Positions 26,982-36,344 of a DNA stretch of 64,000 nucleotides are shown here, piece by piece (position 1 is the stretch's first letter; each line of letters opens with the position of its first letter). The DNA is from Granulosicoccus sp045106195 (GTDB lineage: Bacteria > Pseudomonadota > Gammaproteobacteria > Granulosicoccales > Granulosicoccaceae). The notes below the pieces were generated by a model. The model had not been told where the DNA came from. It saw only the letters and a program-made list of their open reading frames with translations, and did no database searches. Made by a program: the position numbers and the translations under genes. The stretch lies in the NCBI GenBank assembly GCA_045106195.1, contig JBGCEH010000009.1, forward strand, positions 186,001 to 250,000, written 5' to 3'.

Positions 26982-27809
26982 CTACTGCTCGATAACCATC
27001 AACTCAAACGTTACCAGAACCGGTGCGGCTCCCCTGACTATTGTGCCATGAAACAGAGTGTTGACAGTATCAACGCAATGCACAGGAAGTGTCAGAGAGC
27101 CGTTCCACTGGGCGCCTGGTGAAATCAACACTTCTGATATGGGACATTTCATCGGCTCGCCTGTTTCAAACTGCGCGCCTATAAGACTGCCGATCCCGAA
27201 AACACAGGCCTTGGCGAAGCCCGCTTCATTGATTAAGTCTACCAGCGCTGTGTGGATATCCTCATGTGGATTTATCCTGGCGATAAAAGCCGTGCCGTGT
27301 TTGCGCTGTCCGTGGACGTGAAATATAGGGAATGCGGTTTCCACATCCAGTGCCACATCAAACCCACCACCAGTGAACGCATAAAGCGTAACGGTTGCAT
27401 CTCTGACTAGCGTCACTTTGTCCGGCAAGAGGTGACCCATACCAGTTGTATGCTCCGTATCCCACAGTGCGTGACAATGCATCCACCAGGCTCCATCGCG
27501 CCTCCCGACAATAGCGGTGGCGTTGCGTAGTTGAGCGGCCTGACATACATAAGTTTCGCTGTACCATGCCGCATGAACCTCATCATTTGCATAACTGGGT
27601 ATGACGTAGTCAAAAGGCCCAACATCGACCTCATCCAGAACAATCAATGCACAGTCACAATTTTTCCCGTTCATTAGCTGAGCTACGGAATCCATGAGAT
27701 TCCGGCCTGCACTCAAACGCACGGAATGTCGGTAAACGTCACCATAAGCGCACACCTTACGGACTACAGTTTCCGGCCCCGGGTGACGAATCACATCACG
27801 GCTATTCAT
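26982..27809 (-). CDS. Tandem PPC/DUF296-domain protein
   Basis: 275 residues containing two copies of a PPC-like (DUF296) fold. In the first (about 10-165) WWMHCHALW and MGHLLPDKVTLV give the metal-binding His pattern common in bacterial PPC proteins. The second (about 170-270) has INPHEDIHTALVDLINEAG and CVFGIGSLIGA, but the histidines are less clear. Function unknown. Its start overlaps the acyl-CoA ligase stop by 4 bp and it is the last gene of a thiolase-ligase-PPC operon, so it probably acts on an acyl-CoA or acid intermediate or assists the thiolase. The assignment is by pattern, not alignment. Confidence 0.65.
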   Translation of the reverse strand: MNSRDVIRHPGPETVVRKVCAYGDVYRHSVRLSAGRNLMDSVAQLMNGKNCDCALIVLDEVDVGPFDYVIPSYANDEVHAAWYSETYVCQAAQLRNATAIVGRRDGAWWMHCHALWDTEHTTGMGHLLPDKVTLVRDATVTLYAFTGGGFDVALDVETAFPIFHVHGQRKHGTAFIARINPHEDIHTALVDLINEAGFAKACVFGIGSLIGAQFETGEPMKCPISEVLISPGAQWNGSLTLPVHCVDTVNTLFHGTIVRGAAPVLVTFELMVIEQ

Positions 27810-29422
27810 GTGGACAATTCGGCTAGTAGTCCTTTTGCAACCAACGCTTCACGTATCAACTTTTTTGTTACCTTGCCGTAGCCCGTTTTGGGCATCTCGT
27901 CAAGAAAGACATAGCGGTCTGGCAATTTATATTTCGCAAGTTTATCGATCAACAGCATAGCCAACTCATCGCTCGTAACCGATTGCCCGGCATTGCAGAC
28001 ACATACTGCAAGCCCTACTTCACCCCACCGCGGATGCGGTACACCCAGCACAGCAACCTCACTCAATGATGGATGAGTCAGCATGAGTTCTTCAATTTCT
28101 CGGGGATAGACATTGGATCCTCCAGAGATGTACATATCTGACGAGCGACCCGTAATGAACAGATAACCCATGGCATCCATATGCCCCAGATCGCCGGTAA
28201 GAAACCACCCATCACGGAATGCCTTGCTATTAGCGTTTTCATCGTTGTAGTATCCGGCACACACTGCAGGCCCGGCAACACAGATTTCACCCGTTACCAT
28301 GGCTGGCAGGTGCCTTCCGGTATCATCCTGAATGGTGACATGCATACCGGTGCGTTCTATACCGCAAGTTCCTGTTCTAGCAGCAGGAATATCCTCAATG
28401 AGGTGATCATGCCGCGGTAGAACCGTAATCGCTCCCGTTACCTCACCCAGCCCAAAGTACTGAACCAGAACAAGCCCCAGCTTATTCAGGGCGTATTTCT
28501 GATCTTCCCGATACATGGGTGCACCTGCGTAAATCACATAACGCAAACTGCTGTGATCATACTGGTCCACAGCGGGATGTTCGGTGAGCATCTTGACGAT
28601 GGTGGGCACTGTGAACATATTTGTCACCTTATGCTCCTGGACCATTTTCCAGGCCAACGCAACGTCTAGCTTTCCGCTGGGTAGAAGCACCGTGGAGGCA
28701 CCTGCAGCTATGTTGACCAGCAAATGCATACCCGCGCCATGTGACAATGGTGCGACTACCAGACTCACATCCTCGGGTCCAGTGCCCGGCATCAGGTCAT
28801 TAAGATGGTTTACTGTGGTAAACGTCAACTGCCCATGTGTCAGGACAACGGCTTTAGGCCGACCGGTTGAACCCGAGGTAAAAAACAACCAGCAAGGATC
28901 GTCCCGGTCTACATCTGCATTGGGGACATTCGCACCGTCAAAATCTCTCAGCAACTCCTCATAGGAGGTGCCGAATCCATTGCCGATACAAATAATATTG
29001 TTCAAGGAATCAGTCGACTCCAGGCACGCTGAGGCGTGATCCGGAAAGTCGGCTTCACATACCATGAGTGTCGCTTGCGCCTTTGTCGACAGATAAGCAA
29101 CTTCATCGGGACGCTGCCGAAAGTTGGATGGCACCCACACGGCACCAATGCGCCAGCAGGCTAGCATCACTTCACTGATCTGGATGTTGTTGGCGGACTG
29201 AACGAGCACTCTGTCTCCAGCGATGACACCATAACGCTCAAGCATGGCCATGGACAGGGCACTGACTCGCGCGTCCAGTTTGGCCCAGGTAAGCATCTGG
29301 CCATCGTGTGTCAGTGCGGGGTGATCAGGAAGACGACGGGCGTTTCGAGTTAAGAAATGTGCCAGGTTGGTGGTGCGAGTCGTCCAGGGCAATGTGATGT
29401 CCCTGTTGGTAATCGCGCTCAC
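27806..29422 (-). CDS. AMP-dependent acyl-CoA synthetase/ligase
   Basis: 538 residues, ANL superfamily. It activates a carboxylic acid with ATP and CoA. Seen: the P-loop FTSGSTGRPKAVVLTHGQ (about 181-198), YFGLGEVTGAITVLP (about 325), the hinge/adenylate-binding segment GWFLTGDLGHMDAMGYLFITGR (about 413-434) given here by its first residues GWFLTGD, SDMYISGGSNVYPREIEE, and the catalytic Lys in TGYGKVTKK near the C-terminus. It overlaps the thiolase gene by 4 bp and the PPC gene by 4 bp, so the three are one operon. Substrate unknown: medium-chain or aromatic/terpenoid acids are usual for such ligase-thiolase pairs. It might supply starter units to the nearby PKS, but that is speculation. Confidence 0.9.
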   Translation of the reverse strand: MSAITNRDITLPWTTRTTNLAHFLTRNARRLPDHPALTHDGQMLTWAKLDARVSALSMAMLERYGVIAGDRVLVQSANNIQISEVMLACWRIGAVWVPSNFRQRPDEVAYLSTKAQATLMVCEADFPDHASACLESTDSLNNIICIGNGFGTSYEELLRDFDGANVPNADVDRDDPCWLFFTSGSTGRPKAVVLTHGQLTFTTVNHLNDLMPGTGPEDVSLVVAPLSHGAGMHLLVNIAAGASTVLLPSGKLDVALAWKMVQEHKVTNMFTVPTIVKMLTEHPAVDQYDHSSLRYVIYAGAPMYREDQKYALNKLGLVLVQYFGLGEVTGAITVLPRHDHLIEDIPAARTGTCGIERTGMHVTIQDDTGRHLPAMVTGEICVAGPAVCAGYYNDENANSKAFRDGWFLTGDLGHMDAMGYLFITGRSSDMYISGGSNVYPREIEELMLTHPSLSEVAVLGVPHPRWGEVGLAVCVCNAGQSVTSDELAMLLIDKLAKYKLPDRYVFLDEMPKTGYGKVTKKLIREALVAKGLLAELST

Positions 29423-30588
29423 CTTGTTCTCTCCAGAACAGACACATAATTAGCCACTGCAGCGCCCCCCATATTGAACACCCCTGCAATGTTGACATCT
29501 GCCAGTTGCATACCTTCAGCCTCACCGGCCAGTTGCATGGCAGCCATGACATGCTGTGATACGCCAGTGGCACCTAATGGGTGGCCGCGCGATTTTAGAC
29601 CACCCGATGGGTTGACCGGCAGTTTGCCTTCGCGCGTGGTTACGCCTTCACGGATGAGTTCTCCACCCTTGCCGCGAGGTGCCAGTCCCATGGCTTCGTA
29701 CTCGAGAAGTTCTGCAATGGTAAAACAATCATGAGTTTCCACCATGTCCAGATCGTCCAGTACTATTCCCGCCTCATTCAGTGATTTTGACCATGCGGCT
29801 TGCGCTCCTGCAAACTCCGTGGGGTCACGCTTCGATAGGGCAAGAATATCGTTGACCTGATTCCGGGCGCGGAAACCGATAGCTCGCGACATAGTAGACG
29901 CAACATCGGGATGGGCTATGACGATGGCCGCAGCACCATCCGAGATAAGGGAGCAATCCGTTCGTCGCAATGGCCCAGCTACCAACGGATTTTTTTCACT
30001 CTCTGTGTTACAGAAATCGATCCCTAAATCTTTTCGCATATGAGCATACGGGTTGAGCATTCCGTGTGCGTGGTTCTTTGCCGAAATCATTGCCAGTTCG
30101 AGAGAGTGATCCCCATGCATGTCGAAGTATCGTTGAGCAATTTTTCCAAAGATTCCGGCAAACCCACCGATCACATCGCCTTCTTCGGTTCTATACGATG
30201 CACTTAACATAATATCGCCTGCGATTTGGGTCGGGGTTGTGCTCATTTTTTCAGCACCAACCACCAGGGCAAGCTTGCCTCTTCCTGCTGCAATGAAATC
30301 CATAGCTGCGTACAACGCCGCGGAACCGGTTGCACAGGCATTTTCCAGATGTACGGCAGGTACATGGGCTAACTCTGGGACCGCCATTCCGACCAGAGAA
30401 CCTTCAAACGCTTGTGGTGAGAATCCATTATTATAAACCCCGACAAATACGCCATCAATATCCGCGACACCGACGTCAGCATGGGTTAGTGCATCAGGTA
30501 CAACTGCTGCAATAAGTTGCTCAACACCTTGCTCTGATGCCCGTCCGAACGCGCTATGTGCCCAACCAACAATTTGTGGATGTTTCAT
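29419..30588 (-). CDS. Thiolase-like acyl-CoA acyltransferase (SCP2/lipid-transfer thiolase type)
   Basis: Thiolase family, 389 residues from the ATG at 30588, which has AGGAGA seven bases upstream; a longer frame to 30642 is unlikely. Nucleophile Cys in ENACATGSAALYAA (about residue 70), then ETHDCFTIAELLEYE and NPSGGLKSRGHPLGATG with the two catalytic histidines; the final thiolase Cys loop is replaced by NMGGAAVANY, as in SCP-x-type thiolases. It cleaves or forms 3-ketoacyl-CoA. This group usually has a DUF35 OB-fold partner; none is seen, and the operon instead has the PPC-domain protein. First gene of the operon. Confidence 0.88.
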   Translation of the reverse strand: MKHPQIVGWAHSAFGRASEQGVEQLIAAVVPDALTHADVGVADIDGVFVGVYNNGFSPQAFEGSLVGMAVPELAHVPAVHLENACATGSAALYAAMDFIAAGRGKLALVVGAEKMSTTPTQIAGDIMLSASYRTEEGDVIGGFAGIFGKIAQRYFDMHGDHSLELAMISAKNHAHGMLNPYAHMRKDLGIDFCNTESEKNPLVAGPLRRTDCSLISDGAAAIVIAHPDVASTMSRAIGFRARNQVNDILALSKRDPTEFAGAQAAWSKSLNEAGIVLDDLDMVETHDCFTIAELLEYEAMGLAPRGKGGELIREGVTTREGKLPVNPSGGLKSRGHPLGATGVSQHVMAAMQLAGEAEGMQLADVNIAGVFNMGGAAVANYVSVLERTR

Positions 30589-30938
30589 GGTGTATTCTCC
30601 TGGCTGGATACGGGATTTGGCACTCGCACTGGCAGGTGCCATTCGTACTTTTTACTGCCACTGTCCATTATATACAGCAAGCTGCCGGCTCAATGGTCCA
30701 CGAATAGTGAAACATGCCACTGATCATCGCGTTTAGCTTATGGTGTTCCATCGAATTCGACAGGGCCTACATAGGCATGCCCTGACCGCACGGCTATTTC
30801 CAACAGACTGGGCACAGGGCAATCGCCTATCGTTGTCACCAACTGGAAAAATTGCATCGAGGAAGCACTGAGTATTGACGGCTTCCAATTCAAGCCTGAC
30901 CTCCTTATTCGGGGTGCGGGTAGCACAAGTGCTACGCG
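30589..30938. other. Intergenic region without a recognised gene
   Basis: About 350 bp between the thiolase operon promoter side and the end of the EamA gene. Short minus-strand frames occur here but show no codon or motif evidence. It should contain the thiolase operon promoter. Confidence 0.5.
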
Positions 30939-31868
30939 CTATACTACGGGAGGCGGCACATTCGCTGTATGCCGTCGTGCGCTGCGCAGGACAAACAAAT
31001 TTCCAGACAGAGACAGTAGTACCCCGAGAATGGCAAGCGGTGTCCAAAGATAGCCTTCTACGACGGTGGACAAGAGTAATGCAAATATCGGAAACATTAC
31101 CGTGGCGTACGCAGCTCGCCCAGCGCCTATTCTGCGCACAAGATTCAAATACGCCCAGAACGCCAGCACCGTCGACACCAGAGACAAAAAAAGCAACGAC
31201 AACGTGTATTCAATGGCCTTGTCGTAGACAAAGGGAAATCCGGCTATGATCGCCAGAATGGCACTCCACATTGCGCCATAGGCCATACCCCAGGCTGATG
31301 CCGACATGACCGGTATATCTGTGCCATTCAACGACTGGCTGACTTGATTTCCAATACAGAACGACAGCGTTCCCCCCAGACACAAAGCAAGCCCAAATCC
31401 ACCAGCAATCCCTGAGCTGAACGTTGGCCAGTACAGTAAAAAGATGCCAATAACGCCTAAGGCCGCACCAAACCAGCGACGCGGTCCTGCAAGATCGCCA
31501 CGCAAAGCGCCGATAGCGAGGTTGACAATAGAGGCAAGCGAGAAAACGACGGCTAAAAGGCCGGACACAAGCACCGTGGATGCATAATAGAAGAAAATGA
31601 AATTACTGGAGAACAGGAATATCCCCAGTAACATAAACGTCCTGTGCGCTTTCCACCCGAATGCCAGCTGGCGGCCGGAGAATCTGCAGAAAGCCAACAT
31701 CAAAGCGGCAGCGAGCAGGAAACGCCAGCAGGTGGAAACTGGAGGCTCTACGGCATAGCTTGAGTTGACTTTCAATGCATACCAGGAGGCGGACCAGCAC
31801 AGCACTGTTGTGGTGTACAACAGCAGATCACGCCGGGTAAACGGCGCCTCATCGGCCTTGACATTCAC
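30939..31868 (-). CDS. EamA/DMT-family transporter
   Basis: 309 residues with about ten hydrophobic segments arranged as two five-helix EamA repeats (about 15-150 and 160-295), each rich in Gly/Ser small-residue motifs such as GALRGDLAGPRRWFGAALGV at the junction. The family exports amino acids, nucleosides or other metabolites across the inner membrane. Its start overlaps the NmrA-like gene stop by 4 bp, so they form a two-gene operon. Substrate not predictable. Confidence 0.88.
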   Translation of the reverse strand: MNVKADEAPFTRRDLLLYTTTVLCWSASWYALKVNSSYAVEPPVSTCWRFLLAAALMLAFCRFSGRQLAFGWKAHRTFMLLGIFLFSSNFIFFYYASTVLVSGLLAVVFSLASIVNLAIGALRGDLAGPRRWFGAALGVIGIFLLYWPTFSSGIAGGFGLALCLGGTLSFCIGNQVSQSLNGTDIPVMSASAWGMAYGAMWSAILAIIAGFPFVYDKAIEYTLSLLFLSLVSTVLAFWAYLNLVRRIGAGRAAYATVMFPIFALLLSTVVEGYLWTPLAILGVLLSLSGNLFVLRSARRHTANVPPPVV

Positions 31869-32854
31869 CCTTTTTCTTTGGTGACTTCAGCCGCCGCTTT
31901 CATAGCATCTTCACCCTTCTTCCAGAGGTTTCCTTGCCATAGCTCATCAAGCCCTGACTCGCCACTGGCGCCACTTGTTGTGAGGTAGTCGTAGTAACTG
32001 GTTGGTTTGCGCCCTGTCAGGTTGTAGTAGTCTGGGCTGCATCGGCAATAGAATCCATTGGTGAGGTATTCGAAAAACTCCGCCCGTGTACTGCCAAAAT
32101 CATTTTCAAACTCGGTCATACTTTGTGCTCGATAATCGATTTTCCGATTCATGGCACGACCAAGATCGGCAGCGATCTCATCCATGTTCTGTGGTACAGG
32201 ACCTGTAAGATCATAGAACTTGTTGGCGTGTTTTCCGGGGCCTTCAGTTAATACCAGAGACGCAGCTGTAGCAATATCGCGAGTTGCGACGAAGGAGTTT
32301 CGGGCAACCCCCAATGGATTGCTGAACCAACCCTCGGATTCGATCGTGTCGCAATCGGTCTTGAGCAAGTGGTTCATGAAGAAATTATTGCGCAATACAC
32401 TCACAGCAAATCCGGCGTCGATCAGCGCTTTTTCACCCCACCAATAATGTTGCAACATGAGCGGGATGGCAGCCCCCCTGCGCGAAGAATGCGTATCGGG
32501 ATTGTAAGAGGCGGTATTCGTGTCAGCCCCCATGCAACTGATTCGAACCACGTGCCTGATCTGCGCCGCTCGCTTTCCCAGTGCCTTGCAAAATTCAAGA
32601 TGACCTTCCAGCATGGGATCCAGTGAGGCCGAATACACCGAGCTAACGTTCTCCAGCGCGGCATCCCAGGTCGTGCTGTCATTCAGATCGAATTTGACAA
32701 CTTCATCAGCACCGAGGGCTTTGAGAGCGTCAGCCTTATCCATACTGAAACAGCAGGCTCGTATCGTAAAACTGCCCTCTCTCGACAACAACGCGACAAG
32801 CTCCTTGCCAATACGCCCTGACGCCGATGTGATGAGTACAGTAGGTCTATTCAT
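31865..32854 (-). CDS. NmrA-like NAD(P)-binding protein (atypical SDR)
   Basis: 329 residues. The N-terminal dinucleotide motif VLITSASGRIGKELVALL (5-22) is a GxxGxxG variant; FDLNDSTTWDAALENVSSVY and VVRISCMGADTNT follow as in NmrA/quinone-oxidoreductase-type atypical SDRs. The usual YxxxK catalytic pair is not obvious, although HYWWGEKALIDAG sits where Lys is expected in this group. It may be a reductase or a redox-sensing protein. The gene starts at 32854 and is translationally coupled to the EamA transporter gene. Confidence 0.85.
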   Translation of the reverse strand: MNRPTVLITSASGRIGKELVALLSREGSFTIRACCFSMDKADALKALGADEVVKFDLNDSTTWDAALENVSSVYSASLDPMLEGHLEFCKALGKRAAQIRHVVRISCMGADTNTASYNPDTHSSRRGAAIPLMLQHYWWGEKALIDAGFAVSVLRNNFFMNHLLKTDCDTIESEGWFSNPLGVARNSFVATRDIATAASLVLTEGPGKHANKFYDLTGPVPQNMDEIAADLGRAMNRKIDYRAQSMTEFENDFGSTRAEFFEYLTNGFYCRCSPDYYNLTGRKPTSYYDYLTTSGASGESGLDELWQGNLWKKGEDAMKAAAEVTKEKG

Positions 32855-33268
32855 GATGAATTCCGATTGGGTTGAACGCTGAGGGAGTGCATAGTACCGG
32901 TTTCAGACCCCTATTGGCGGCCGAAGCATGTACTACTCCTGATATTCTCGACATACCCTACGCCAGCTGGCAGGCCTTCCCAGTGCGCTGAGCTTACCTG
33001 ATCAAGATCAGCTGCAGAATCAACTGAACGACAGATACGATCGGGCCTTTATACTGACGTTGTGCATCACACGTTTGCCCAAGTCAGTTTACAGTCAACG
33101 CGTGGACGAGTATTAAGGGCTTCTTCACTATCGTAGTGGTAGGTACCTCTGGAAAATTACGCTTGTACAAGATTCCAGCCTTATCCGCCAAAATGACTGT
33201 TGTCGACGTCCGCAGTGACTACTCAGGTACCCAACGAATCCGTATTTTCTTGTTCGAGCTTTGAATTT
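32855..33268. other. Intergenic region without a recognised gene
   Basis: About 410 bp between the NmrA-like start and the diguanylate cyclase stop. A plus-strand frame of some 45 codons ending about 33115 is open but matches nothing I know. No RNA or repeat seen. Confidence 0.45.
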
Positions 33269-34921
33269 TCAGGTAGATGGGCCTGGGCTGTAACGTCGCC
33301 ATGTGTTCTTACCAGCTTGTTTTGCTGCATACATCGCGGAGTCAGCTTTGGCCAGAACGCCGTCGATGTTGTCTGCATCCTCAGGAAATAATGCGACGCC
33401 TACACAAGCACCGATAATACATTCCGCCCCCTGTATCAAGTAGGGAGCGGCAACTAGACTCACGATCTTTTCCGCTACTTTTTCCGGTATTTTTCGATCT
33501 TCTCCCAGTGCTATCAAGACGACAAACTCATCGCCACCAATACGTGCGATCGTGTTGTGCGCACTATTTCCCTCGCCTCCAATCGCTTCTTTATCCAAAC
33601 CGACTGCCAATCGGATACGGGATGCGACTTCTACCAGCAACTGATCGCCAGCCTTATGACCAAGCTGGTCGTTAACATTCTTGAAGTTATCCAGATCAAT
33701 AAAAAGCACGGCGATATCATCTTTCCGTGGATTTTCCGCTTCAAAACCATGTAAGCGCTCCATAACTACTCGTCGATTTGCCAGACCTGTCAGGCCGTCG
33801 AGGTGGGCAATTCGCCAGACCCTATTGGTTGCTTCGTGCAGCGATGAGCTGAGATCATCGAACGCACTCATTAACTCCCCGATCTCATCTTTACGCTGTG
33901 ATATCGATCCCTTTGAATCCTTCAGGCGTTTTACGGTGCTCAGCAAGTGACCATTAACGTTACTATTTGCCTCTTCATCTCCAACCCCTCGCAGAACCGC
34001 TGTAAGATGTTCGAGAGGAATCAGCAACATACCTTTGAGTATTAGCCAGAGCGTGAGCGTTAATATCACCGCAGCAACCACCAACATTGATATGGTTATG
34101 CGCAGTGTGCGAGAACCGAGCTTCGAGATGTCAGCATGATTACGCACACGTAGAAGTGCTAGTGGTAGGCCATAAATGTCCCGTAACATTTTCAATGCGT
34201 AAACAGACTCATCCTGCTTGAGAAGCGAATAGGATTTATCACCCGTTGTCAGCTCCTCAAGAGCTGGACGAAATACATCAGGTATGAGTGTTGGATTGAC
34301 CGACATTAGATCTATACTGGATAATAACGTATGGGAGATCACCTCCATTCGATCACTATCCAGCAATTTTCCCGCTACCATATGACCACCGGCTGGGCCA
34401 GTACCATCGCTCCAGAAAATAGCCGCGGAAGATACGATCGCAGGTCCCATTGCGGTATTAACCAATCCAGATACCTGCTCATCGGGCTCATCGGGTCTGA
34501 ATAGAATGCTGTCTTGTGGGATGCCGTCAGGAAAAACACTTTCGAAAGGCATGACTGGCTCATCTGCAGAAAACGCCTGAGCCCAGATCCGCTGGTGGTC
34601 CGTATCAAAGAGGAGAGCAAAACTCATTCCCAGTTCACCGAGATATCCATCCGCAAGATTATCGGTGTAAAACTCCTCATAGTCACCCTGGACGTAGTGC
34701 ATGATATCGTCCCACTCGGCCCAGTCAATGACGAGTAATTCCACATCAGCACTTTCAGCCGCTATGAACTCGTGTACGCGGCGCAGCTGATCAGTAGCAT
34801 TGTGATTCTCCAGACTGTGATATGCAGGGGTGTGTATTAGTGTAAGTACCAGCCACGCAGCAAACACATAGAGAATAAACACCCCTAGAAGCATACCGAC
34901 AACTTTGCTGCGCAATGACAT
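33269..34921 (-). CDS. Membrane diguanylate cyclase with periplasmic CHASE4-like sensor
   Basis: 550 residues. A membrane segment at about 8-30, a periplasmic sensor (about 35-270) with DWAEWDDIMHYVQGDYEEF typical of CHASE4, a second membrane segment (about 275-300), a HAMP-like stretch (about 300-370), and a GGDEF domain (about 375-540) with GLTGLANRR, DLDNFKNVND and an intact ARIGGDEF. It should make c-di-GMP from two GTP in response to a periplasmic or membrane signal. The product-inhibition RxxD site just before ARIGGDEF reads SAHN, so allosteric feedback is probably missing, and a 10-15-residue loop is inserted before it. Single gene. Confidence 0.92.
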   Translation of the reverse strand: MSLRSKVVGMLLGVFILYVFAAWLVLTLIHTPAYHSLENHNATDQLRRVHEFIAAESADVELLVIDWAEWDDIMHYVQGDYEEFYTDNLADGYLGELGMSFALLFDTDHQRIWAQAFSADEPVMPFESVFPDGIPQDSILFRPDEPDEQVSGLVNTAMGPAIVSSAAIFWSDGTGPAGGHMVAGKLLDSDRMEVISHTLLSSIDLMSVNPTLIPDVFRPALEELTTGDKSYSLLKQDESVYALKMLRDIYGLPLALLRVRNHADISKLGSRTLRITISMLVVAAVILTLTLWLILKGMLLIPLEHLTAVLRGVGDEEANSNVNGHLLSTVKRLKDSKGSISQRKDEIGELMSAFDDLSSSLHEATNRVWRIAHLDGLTGLANRRVVMERLHGFEAENPRKDDIAVLFIDLDNFKNVNDQLGHKAGDQLLVEVASRIRLAVGLDKEAIGGEGNSAHNTIARIGGDEFVVLIALGEDRKIPEKVAEKIVSLVAAPYLIQGAECIIGACVGVALFPEDADNIDGVLAKADSAMYAAKQAGKNTWRRYSPGPST

Positions 34922-35177
34922 GGAATGTATCTTCGGCTAGAGTTCCAGAAAATCAAAGGGTTATATGAAGTAAAATGCAACTCTGTTACGCGATTCAGAG
35001 TTAGTTTATCCAATTGCCCGTGAATTCAGATATTTAATGCGGTCATTGTCACTTCAAAGCGAGCAGCACTTTTCGGAAAATTCGTAACAAACCACCTGGC
35101 TATTGTGTTGTGCCAAGCTGCAAACCTATGATTTAACAATCGATTTATTCAGTTTACTTGATCAGATTGAAAGAACC

Positions 35178-36344
35178 ATGACGGAACAACCTGAGCTCGT
35201 CTCCGCCACACGTATTGACGATGGACTGGCAATCGAATTGGTATGGAAAGGTGGGCTACGTTCGCGTTTTCATGCAATCTGGCTTCGCGACAATGCACTG
35301 GACGAAAAAACACGTTCCGGGAGCAATGGCCAGCGAAAAATAACGCTGGCAAATATTCCTTTGGACACCTCGATTGATACCGTGCAGATTCTGGGCGAGC
35401 AGGTAAGTGTGCGTTTCCTACCGGAAGATCATACTGTGTGCTTCCCGCAAATCTGGTTATGGTCACATCAATATGATCGTCACAAGCCTGAAATAACAGG
35501 ACGTATGCCAGCTGAAGCTCAACACTGGCGCTCTGATTTCTCTCTCGGTGACATTACTGCCGGATACTGCGATTGCAGAGACAATGTGACCAAACTAATG
35601 CAATGGTTATCACACGTGCGGCATTTCGGTATTGCACTTTTACAAGGTGGACCGGTGCAACCTGCAGCACTGTTATCAGTAGTAGAGTGGTTCGGATTTG
35701 TACGTTACACAAATTACGGCGAACTGTTTGATGTACGTACAACCATCGATCCAGACAATCTCGCCTACACTAATCTGGGTTTACAGCCCCATACAGACAA
35801 TCCCTACCGCGATCCGGTACCGACTCTCCAGTTACTGTACTGCCTTGAAAATTCCGCGTACGGTGGTGCAAGCCTGGTAGTGGATGGTTTTCAGGCAGCG
35901 CAAAAATTACGCGATGAGGACCCGGAAGGTTTTGCTTGCCTTACACGCTACTGCGCCCGATTCGAATACCATGGCACCGGCGGAGTGCAACTGTATTCCA
36001 GAAAACCGATAATCGAATTGACGCCAGATGGTGAATTGCAAACAATTCGATTCAATAACCGAAGCGCCGGACCAATCATTGATGTTCCCTATAAACAAAT
36101 GGCACTGTATTACGATGCCTATCGACGCTTCGCCAGTATAATTGACGATCCCGCCATGCAACTGACCTTCAAATTAGAGCCTGGAGAGTGCTTCATTGTT
36201 GATAACACAAGAATGCTGCATGGGCGAACCGGGTACGAAGCCAGCAACGGCTCTCGCTGGCTACAAGGATGTTATGCGGATATGGATGGACTCTTGTCTA
36301 CGCTCGCAGTGCTAAAGAAAAATGCTGCAGGTATTGCGATATGA
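35178..36344 (+). CDS. tmpA: TmpA-like Fe(II)/2-oxoglutarate oxygenase, gamma-butyrobetaine-hydroxylase family
   Basis: 388 residues from the ATG at 35178. The N-terminal DUF971-like domain (about 1-100; FHAIWLRDNALDE) and the TauD/BBOX oxygenase domain (about 125-380) are the layout of gamma-butyrobetaine hydroxylase and TmpA. The Fe ligands are the HTD of LQPHTDNPYRDP and the distal His of MLHGRTGY; the Arg of SRWLQGCY should bind 2-oxoglutarate. The next gene is a PhnZ/TmpB-like hydrolase overlapping by 4 bp, which selects phosphonate oxidation over carnitine synthesis. TmpA hydroxylates 2-(trimethylammonio)ethylphosphonate at C1; PhnY does so on 2-aminoethylphosphonate. The BBOX architecture favours the TmpA type, but the N-methylation state of the substrate is inference. 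Confidence 0.8.
   Translation: MTEQPELVSATRIDDGLAIELVWKGGLRSRFHAIWLRDNALDEKTRSGSNGQRKITLANIPLDTSIDTVQILGEQVSVRFLPEDHTVCFPQIWLWSHQYDRHKPEITGRMPAEAQHWRSDFSLGDITAGYCDCRDNVTKLMQWLSHVRHFGIALLQGGPVQPAALLSVVEWFGFVRYTNYGELFDVRTTIDPDNLAYTNLGLQPHTDNPYRDPVPTLQLLYCLENSAYGGASLVVDGFQAAQKLRDEDPEGFACLTRYCARFEYHGTGGVQLYSRKPIIELTPDGELQTIRFNNRSAGPIIDVPYKQMALYYDAYRRFASIIDDPAMQLTFKLEPGECFIVDNTRMLHGRTGYEASNGSRWLQGCYADMDGLLSTLAVLKKNAAGIAI

Noticed and set aside
30738..30926. 62-codon minus-strand frame between the EamA and thiolase genes
   Set aside because: No motif, no ribosome site, and competing frames of similar length on the same strand.
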